Below, one piece after another: positions 59,485 through 64,000 of a DNA stretch of 64,000 bases. Location of the stretch: contig JAGHUP010000006.1 in NCBI GenBank assembly GCA_018064755.1, positions 1-64,000 on the forward strand, read 5' to 3'. The notes below the pieces were generated by a model, which did no database searches, was not told the DNA's origin, and saw only the letters and a program-made list of their open reading frames with translations. The DNA comes from Candidatus Crickella equi (GTDB lineage Bacteria > Bacillota > Clostridia > Peptostreptococcales > Anaerovoracaceae). The translations under genes were made by a program, and so were the position numbers. Positions within the stretch are counted from its first letter, which is position 1. Each line of letters starts with the position of its first letter.

Positions 59485-60777
59485 TTAGCCAAGTATTTTG
59501 TCTCTGATTTCCTGTGGAACCATGCTACCACCTGTTGCCCAGACGATATGTGTAGCATTGTCCATCTTGTCTGTGAGGCCGTGAGCCTCGAGATATTTCT
59601 GTGCTTCACTGCATACGCTAATTCTTGATGGTGCGATGAATGTCGCACATGAACTAGGTTCTATATAAAGACCTTCTGATTTCCAAAGCTTGCGGCAGTA
59701 TGGATTGAGCTTAGCATCCTCTACTGTGAACTCTCCGGACAGAAGAACGTCCATAAATCTACTTACAAGACCGGATGGTCTTCCTACTGCCAGGCCGTCA
59801 GCCTCAGTGATGCCTGTCAGTCCGATATCCTGCACGCAGATATCGCTCATTTTGCCGGTAGCAAGGCCGACAACCATGCATGGGCACTGAGTTGGTTCAA
59901 CGAAGAATACATGAACGTTATCACCATACATCAATTTCTCACCAAATGCAACTCCGCCTGGCGCTCCGCCTACGCCGCAAGGGATGTAAACGAAGAGTGG
60001 ATGGTCAGCGTCAACAACAACGCCCTGTTCCTTGAACTGCTTGTCCATACGGCCTGCTGCTACAGCATAACCGAGGAAGAGTGCGCTGGAATTCTCGTCA
60101 TCAACGAAATATGACTTAGGATCTGCGTCAGACTCCGCACGTCCCTGCTCTACTGCTTTGCCGTAGTCTCCTTCATACTCAATAACAGTAGCGCCGCGGG
60201 ATCTCAGGAGGTCCTTCTTCCACTGCTTGGCATCCATTGACATGTGAACGATGGCATTGTAGCCGAGAGCTGCGGACATAATTCCGATGGACATTCCGAG
60301 GTTGCCTGTGGAGCCAACCTGAATCTTATACTGGCTGAAGAACTCACGAGCTTCAGCAGTTCCGAGCTTGAGATAATCGTCGTCATAGCCCTTCAGAAGT
60401 CCAGCCTCAAGAGCCAGATCCTCAGAGTGCTTGAGCACCTCATAAACGCCGCCACGAGCCTTAACGGATCCGGCAACTTTAAGGTCGCTGTCCCTCTTCA
60501 GGAAGAGCTTGCCAGTCAGAGCGGCACCCTCTTCATTAAGAACAGCCTTCATATTCTTGATCTCAGTCAGTGGAGACTCGATGATACCGTTAGTCTCCTT
60601 AGTCTCTGGGAAGTAGTGCATAATGAGTGGTGCAAAACGCTCGAGTCTTGCCGCGGCATCAGCGACATCCTCAGCATTAAACTCGATTGACTCGAGTGCT
60701 TCCTTCGCAGCTTTCAGATTAGGATTAATCCAAGTGCATTCTTCTGCGTTCTTAAGTTTGTCCAGTACAGTGCTCAT
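59485..60777 (-). CDS. dsdA: D-serine ammonia-lyase
   Basis: 430 aa from ATG 60775-60777 (AAAGGAGG). PLP lysine K106 in GSVKARGG, phosphate loop GSTGNLGMS, and the family's DSDLKVAGS. It turns D-serine to pyruvate and ammonia, which fits an amino-acid fermenter. 27 bp upstream of the FNT gene, which might export formate made from the pyruvate. Confidence 0.93.
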   Translation of the reverse strand: MSTVLDKLKNAEECTWINPNLKAAKEALESIEFNAEDVADAAARLERFAPLIMHYFPETKETNGIIESPLTEIKNMKAVLNEEGAALTGKLFLKRDSDLKVAGSVKARGGVYEVLKHSEDLALEAGLLKGYDDDYLKLGTAEAREFFSQYKIQVGSTGNLGMSIGIMSAALGYNAIVHMSMDAKQWKKDLLRSRGATVIEYEGDYGKAVEQGRAESDADPKSYFVDDENSSALFLGYAVAAGRMDKQFKEQGVVVDADHPLFVYIPCGVGGAPGGVAFGEKLMYGDNVHVFFVEPTQCPCMVVGLATGKMSDICVQDIGLTGITEADGLAVGRPSGLVSRFMDVLLSGEFTVEDAKLNPYCRKLWKSEGLYIEPSSCATFIAPSRISVCSEAQKYLEAHGLTDKMDNATHIVWATGGSMVPQEIRDKILG

Positions 60778-60789
60778 ACTTGCCTCCTT

Positions 60790-60843
60790 TGTAAAACCGG
60801 ACCGGTCCATAACTGTCGAAATTGTCAGTTTTGGGACAATCCT
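60790..60843 (-). repeat. REP-like repeat, family B copy 2
   Basis: 54 bp on the minus strand (AGGATTGTCCCAAAACTGAC...), 49/54 identical with 46964-47017. Fills almost the whole gap between the Nudix stop and the dsdA ribosome site. Confidence 0.85.
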
Positions 60844-60846
60844 CTA

Positions 60847-61296
60847 TTATTCTATTACATCTACCAAATGATCGCCATTATAAATCATTCTAAGATTAAT
60901 TGTTTCATCGCCACGGAGCACACGTTCCAGGAAAACAGCATCGCCTTCCCACATTGGCAGTGACATCAGCTCATCCTTCTTAATCCAGTGGAGCTCACCT
61001 TCATTGCATTCTGGCGGATCAATATAATCGACCTGAGCTGAATACAGATACATATCCTCGTATTCGTAAGCGTCGGAGCGAAACTCTATAACCCCGTAGA
61101 AATGGTAATTGTCTAACTTAATTCCAGTCTCCTCGAACACCTCGCGAACGTTGCAATCATCCGCAGTCTCGCCAGGTTCGAATTTGCCACCAATGCCTAG
61201 CCATTTGCCGGCGTTGTCGTCATTCTTCTTCTTGTTACGATACAGCATTAAGAACGAGCCGTTATTCTCGATGTAGCATAAAGTAGTTCGTTTCAT
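60847..61296 (-). CDS. Nudix hydrolase (MutT/8-oxo-dGTPase-like)
   Basis: 149 aa. Nudix box GKFEPGETADDCNVREVFEE plus TGI is complete. Short size and the N-terminal TTLCYIENNGSFLMLYRNKKKND match the 8-oxo-dGTP diphosphatase subgroup. ATG overlaps the cyclophilin stop. Confidence 0.9.
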   Translation of the reverse strand: MKRTTLCYIENNGSFLMLYRNKKKNDDNAGKWLGIGGKFEPGETADDCNVREVFEETGIKLDNYHFYGVIEFRSDAYEYEDMYLYSAQVDYIDPPECNEGELHWIKKDELMSLPMWEGDAVFLERVLRGDETINLRMIYNGDHLVDVIE

Positions 61297-61778
61297 TAGC
61301 CTTCAACGCGGATTGACTTCATTACCTGGTCAACCAGTGGCTTGTCGTTGAACATGTTGCGCTTGGCGTTAACGATGCGATCAGCCACGTCCATACCCTC
61401 AGTGACTTTGCCAAAAGCAGCATACTGGCCGTCGAGATGTGGTGATGTTGTAGTCATTACGAAGAACTGTGAGCCAGCTGAATCAGGGTCCATAGCTCTT
61501 GCCATTGAGAGAACGCCTCTCTCGTGCTTGAGGTCGTTCTTGAATCCGTTCATTGTGAACTCGCCTGGGATGTTGTGGCCAGGACCACCAGTTCCATTGC
61601 CTTGTGGGCAGCCACCCTGAATCATAAATCCAGGAATTACTCTGTGGAAGATCAGGCCATCGTAGAATCCATCATTAGCCAGCTTCTCAAAGTTTTCAAC
61701 TGTCTTAGGTGCGATTTCAGGATAGAGCTCGCCCTTCATAACGCCGCCATCTTCCATTGTAATAGTGAATATTTTCAT
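61296..61778 (-). CDS. peptidyl-prolyl cis-trans isomerase, cyclophilin type
   Basis: 160 aa, cytosolic (no signal). FHRVIPGFMIQGG with the catalytic Arg, then GTGGPG, SQFFVMT and H(L)DGQYAAFGKV. Preceded by AGGAGGG. Helps folding of proline-rich turns. Confidence 0.94.
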   Translation of the reverse strand: MKIFTITMEDGGVMKGELYPEIAPKTVENFEKLANDGFYDGLIFHRVIPGFMIQGGCPQGNGTGGPGHNIPGEFTMNGFKNDLKHERGVLSMARAMDPDSAGSQFFVMTTTSPHLDGQYAAFGKVTEGMDVADRIVNAKRNMFNDKPLVDQVMKSIRVEG

Positions 61779-61797
61779 AGTTTTTCCCTCCTAGGTG

Positions 61798-61844
61798 TGT
61801 CCCTTTGTTGCAATCTTGCAATTTAGGTCTGACCCGTTGTTGCA
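61798..61844 (-). repeat. REP-like repeat, family C copy 1
   Basis: 47 bp, TGCAACAACGGGTCAGACCT... on the minus strand, directly between the FtsX-like stop (61845) and the ppi ribosome site. 41/47 identical with the copy inside the YhiN-like gene. Confidence 0.75.
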
Positions 61845-64000
61845 TTATTCGATTGATTTAAGTGATTCTGTCATTGAGATCTTGCGTAGCACCGGCTGCA
61901 TCGCGAAATTGACGATGAAGGCGAAGACGAAGGTCAGGAGTACCGAGTAGAGATAGTCCAGATTCGTCACGCGAGCTACGAAGAAGATCATATTGACGTT
62001 AATATTGTCTATAACGAATTGTATTAGCCATCTGCCGAGCGGGATGCCGACGAGAGCGCCGAACGCAGTCAAGAAGATATTCTCCCTGAAGACATAGGAT
62101 GACGTCTCCTTGCGGCGGAATCCGAGGACTTTGATGGTTGCAATTTCGCGGATTCGCTCGGTGATGTTGATATTAGTTAAGTTGTACAGAACGATGAATG
62201 CAAGGAGTCCGGCGCAGAGAATTACTACGTAAATGACTGCGTTCAAGCTCGTCATCATTGAGTCAACTCGTTCTATCATGTCATTGTTCACGACTGTTGC
62301 AGCCGTGTGGTCGTACTTGGCGAGTTGAGCCGCATCCTCGTGGACTGCTGCTGAATCGTCGCCGTGGTCGGTCATAATGTAGGCTGTTTTGATCTCGGCG
62401 GCTTCGCCAAATCCTTGTTCATAAGTCTTGGCGGTCATGTAGACGTTCTCGCCGACGTAGTTATCGAAGATACCGCTGACCGTCGCAGTCATCTTCTTGT
62501 AACCCTTGGTGAAGGTTACTGTATCGCCGACGTTGATGCCGTACTGATGGTTGAGCTTCCTACAGATAACAACCTCACCATCGCCAGGGAATTCGACCTG
62601 CTCACCCTTGTAGTGCAGGCTAATCTGATCCGTGATGTGCTTATCATAGCTCGCAATCAATGTAACCTCACCGCTCTGGCCCGGAACTTTGATGTCCGCA
62701 GTGCCGGAATGAACGAAGAGAATATCACCAGGTGAGTCGACGTGATCCTTAGCGAAATCGATGAACTCAGCCTGCTTGCCAGCCGTCATATCTTTGTTAA
62801 AGATCACCTGATAATCGTACAGAGTGACCTCATCGTATTGGAACTTGGCGACGCCCTTTATTGTGGTGTTGATGCCAAATCCAGCAATTAGAAGCGCGGT
62901 GCAGCCTGCGATGCCGATTACCATCATCAGGAAACGCTTCTTATATCTGAAAACGTTACGGAAAGAGACTTTGTAGAGGAAGCTGATGCGTCGCCACAGA
63001 GGCGTAATGCGCTCCAGCAGAATTCTCTTGCCTGCCTTCGGAGTCTTAGGTCTCATCAGTTGTGCCGGTGATACGCCAAAATCTGCTGCGCAGCTCACCC
63101 AAGTCGCACCCATTGAACACAACAGTGCGACTGCGAGGCACTCGAGGCCGAGGACCCAATTGTATTTGATTGCCGATGCTGTATTGAAGTCATACATCAT
63201 CGTATATGCATGCCAGATAACCTTAGGGAAGACGTTGCAGCCTACGAAAAATCCGATGATGGATCCGAGAGTTGCGGCACTTCCCGAGTAGAACATGTAC
63301 TTGGAAAGTATTGCTCTATTGCTGTAGCCAAGGGCTTTTAAGATGCCCACCTGACCACGCTGGTCTTCCATCATTCTTGTCATGGTTGTCATGCAGACAA
63401 GTGCCGCAACCAGGAAGAAGAATGCCGGGAATATCTTGGCTATATTACTTACTATGTTGGAGTTTTGTTCGAAGGTCGAATATCCTATATTATCCTCTCG
63501 GGAAATCGAATAGGCATCACCCTTCTTCATTGTATCTATCTTGTGTTGGCCATCATCGAGCTTTTCCTTGGCATCGTCGAGAGTGCGCTCGGCCTTGTCC
63601 ATTTTCTTCTTGGCCGAGTTGAGCTGCGCCTTGGAGTTATCTAGCTTTTTCTTAGCCGCAGCAAACTCCGCAGTAGCCTGAGCCTTACCAGCATTAAGTT
63701 CTGCCTGGCTCTTATCTAATTCAGCCTGCATAGCAACAAGCTGTTCCTCTGGAACCACACCAGACTTTCTTGCCTGTTCTAGTTGCTCATAGCCAGCATC
63801 AATCTGTGCTTGTGATGCTGCCAGCTGTGCCTCTGTTGCTTTCTTTTCTTTGTTATATTGTGCAAGTCCATCCTTGTACTTAGCGTAGCCGCTCTTGTAC
63901 TCTTCCTTGCCCTTGTTGAAGTCTTTAACACCCTTATCATAATCGACTTTCTTGTCATCGAGTTTATCTTGGGCTTTGGTCTTCTCCTTGTCTCGTCTTG
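61845..64000 (-). CDS. FtsX/MacB-type ABC permease with coiled-coil extracytoplasmic part (partial)
   Basis: The gene continues past the right edge; 718 codons are visible with no start. Upstream of the track's GTG start (63758) the frame stays open. The first about 185 residues are a Lys/Ala/Gln-rich coiled coil (LDKSQAELNAGKAQATAEF), then FtsX blocks: four helices (GILKALGYSN loop), a periplasmic domain, and a second set (IATIKVLGFRRKE). Such ~1100-residue permeases export peptides or act in envelope stress with a separate ATPase. Confidence 0.88.
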   Translation of the reverse strand, partial: RRDKEKTKAQDKLDDKKVDYDKGVKDFNKGKEEYKSGYAKYKDGLAQYNKEKKATEAQLAASQAQIDAGYEQLEQARKSGVVPEEQLVAMQAELDKSQAELNAGKAQATAEFAAAKKKLDNSKAQLNSAKKKMDKAERTLDDAKEKLDDGQHKIDTMKKGDAYSISREDNIGYSTFEQNSNIVSNIAKIFPAFFFLVAALVCMTTMTRMMEDQRGQVGILKALGYSNRAILSKYMFYSGSAATLGSIIGFFVGCNVFPKVIWHAYTMMYDFNTASAIKYNWVLGLECLAVALLCSMGATWVSCAADFGVSPAQLMRPKTPKAGKRILLERITPLWRRISFLYKVSFRNVFRYKKRFLMMVIGIAGCTALLIAGFGINTTIKGVAKFQYDEVTLYDYQVIFNKDMTAGKQAEFIDFAKDHVDSPGDILFVHSGTADIKVPGQSGEVTLIASYDKHITDQISLHYKGEQVEFPGDGEVVICRKLNHQYGINVGDTVTFTKGYKKMTATVSGIFDNYVGENVYMTAKTYEQGFGEAAEIKTAYIMTDHGDDSAAVHEDAAQLAKYDHTAATVVNNDMIERVDSMMTSLNAVIYVVILCAGLLAFIVLYNLTNINITERIREIATIKVLGFRRKETSSYVFRENIFLTAFGALVGIPLGRWLIQFVIDNINVNMIFFVARVTNLDYLYSVLLTFVFAFIVNFAMQPVLRKISMTESLKSIE

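Overview
The window is chromosomal DNA from a low-to-mid GC, strictly fermentative Firmicute, most likely an amino-acid-fermenting member of the class Clostridia. Three things support this: a complete D-proline reductase (prd) operon with an in-frame UGA selenocysteine codon, a glycyl-radical hydroxyproline dehydratase, and Firmicute-type housekeeping genes (ricT, cdaA-cdaR-glmM, long-form hpf, recD2, class III fbp). Family or genus cannot be fixed from the sequence alone. Nearly all genes lie on the minus strand; the exceptions are a tetR gene, pfkA, a flavoprotein gene and mltG.

Region 1 (1-7.2 kb) holds the end of a TauE/SafE-type permease gene and then the operon prdC-prdA-CBO2463 family-prdB-prdD-prdE, read right to left and closed by a terminator. 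A TetR-family gene is divergent from prdC. Region 2 (7.2-21.2 kb) is a proline/hydroxyproline and transport island. It contains a sodium:amino-acid symporter, an operon for a fused binding protein-permease with its ATPase and a YitT protein, proline racemase (prdF), a Kef-type antiporter, and a second selenoprotein gene that the ORF track misses because of an in-frame UGA. It ends with the EamA exporter, the activating enzyme and trans-4-hydroxyproline dehydratase (hypD). Together these convert hydroxyproline to pyrroline-5-carboxylate (to proline elsewhere), racemise L-proline, and reduce D-proline to 5-aminovalerate as a Stickland electron sink.

Region 3 (21.3-46 kb) is mostly housekeeping: tRNA-Arg, an aldo/keto reductase, pfkA facing fbp, murA, a replication/translation cluster (trmN6, ricT, holB, tmk, gltX), the c-di-AMP/cell-wall cluster cdaA-cdaR-nagB-glmM, an LCP ligase, hpf, comF, recD2 and a YhaM-like nuclease. 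Two small membrane-protein genes of 29 and 52 codons are too short for the ORF track.

Region 4 (45.4-64 kb) contains an orphan antitoxin-like gene beside a symmetric non-coding repeat array, nadE, a 5'-nucleotidase with a YerC regulator, a ZIP transporter, a DUF975/CmpB fusion, a flavoprotein, a PTS-IIC-like protein, mltG, a fused ABC permease-ATPase with its binding protein and a TM1266-like regulator behind a terminator-type leader, an FNT channel, D-serine dehydratase, a Nudix hydrolase, cyclophilin, and an FtsX-type permease running off the right end.

The most interesting items are the hidden HesB-like selenoprotein (13800-14513), the exactly symmetric 62-bp repeat array (45904-46134), dispersed REP-like palindromes including one inside a coding sequence (52692-52738), the split PrdA-like pair PrdD/PrdE, and an ABC transporter whose binding-protein lobes are in swapped order and whose ATPase carries an extra C-terminal domain.
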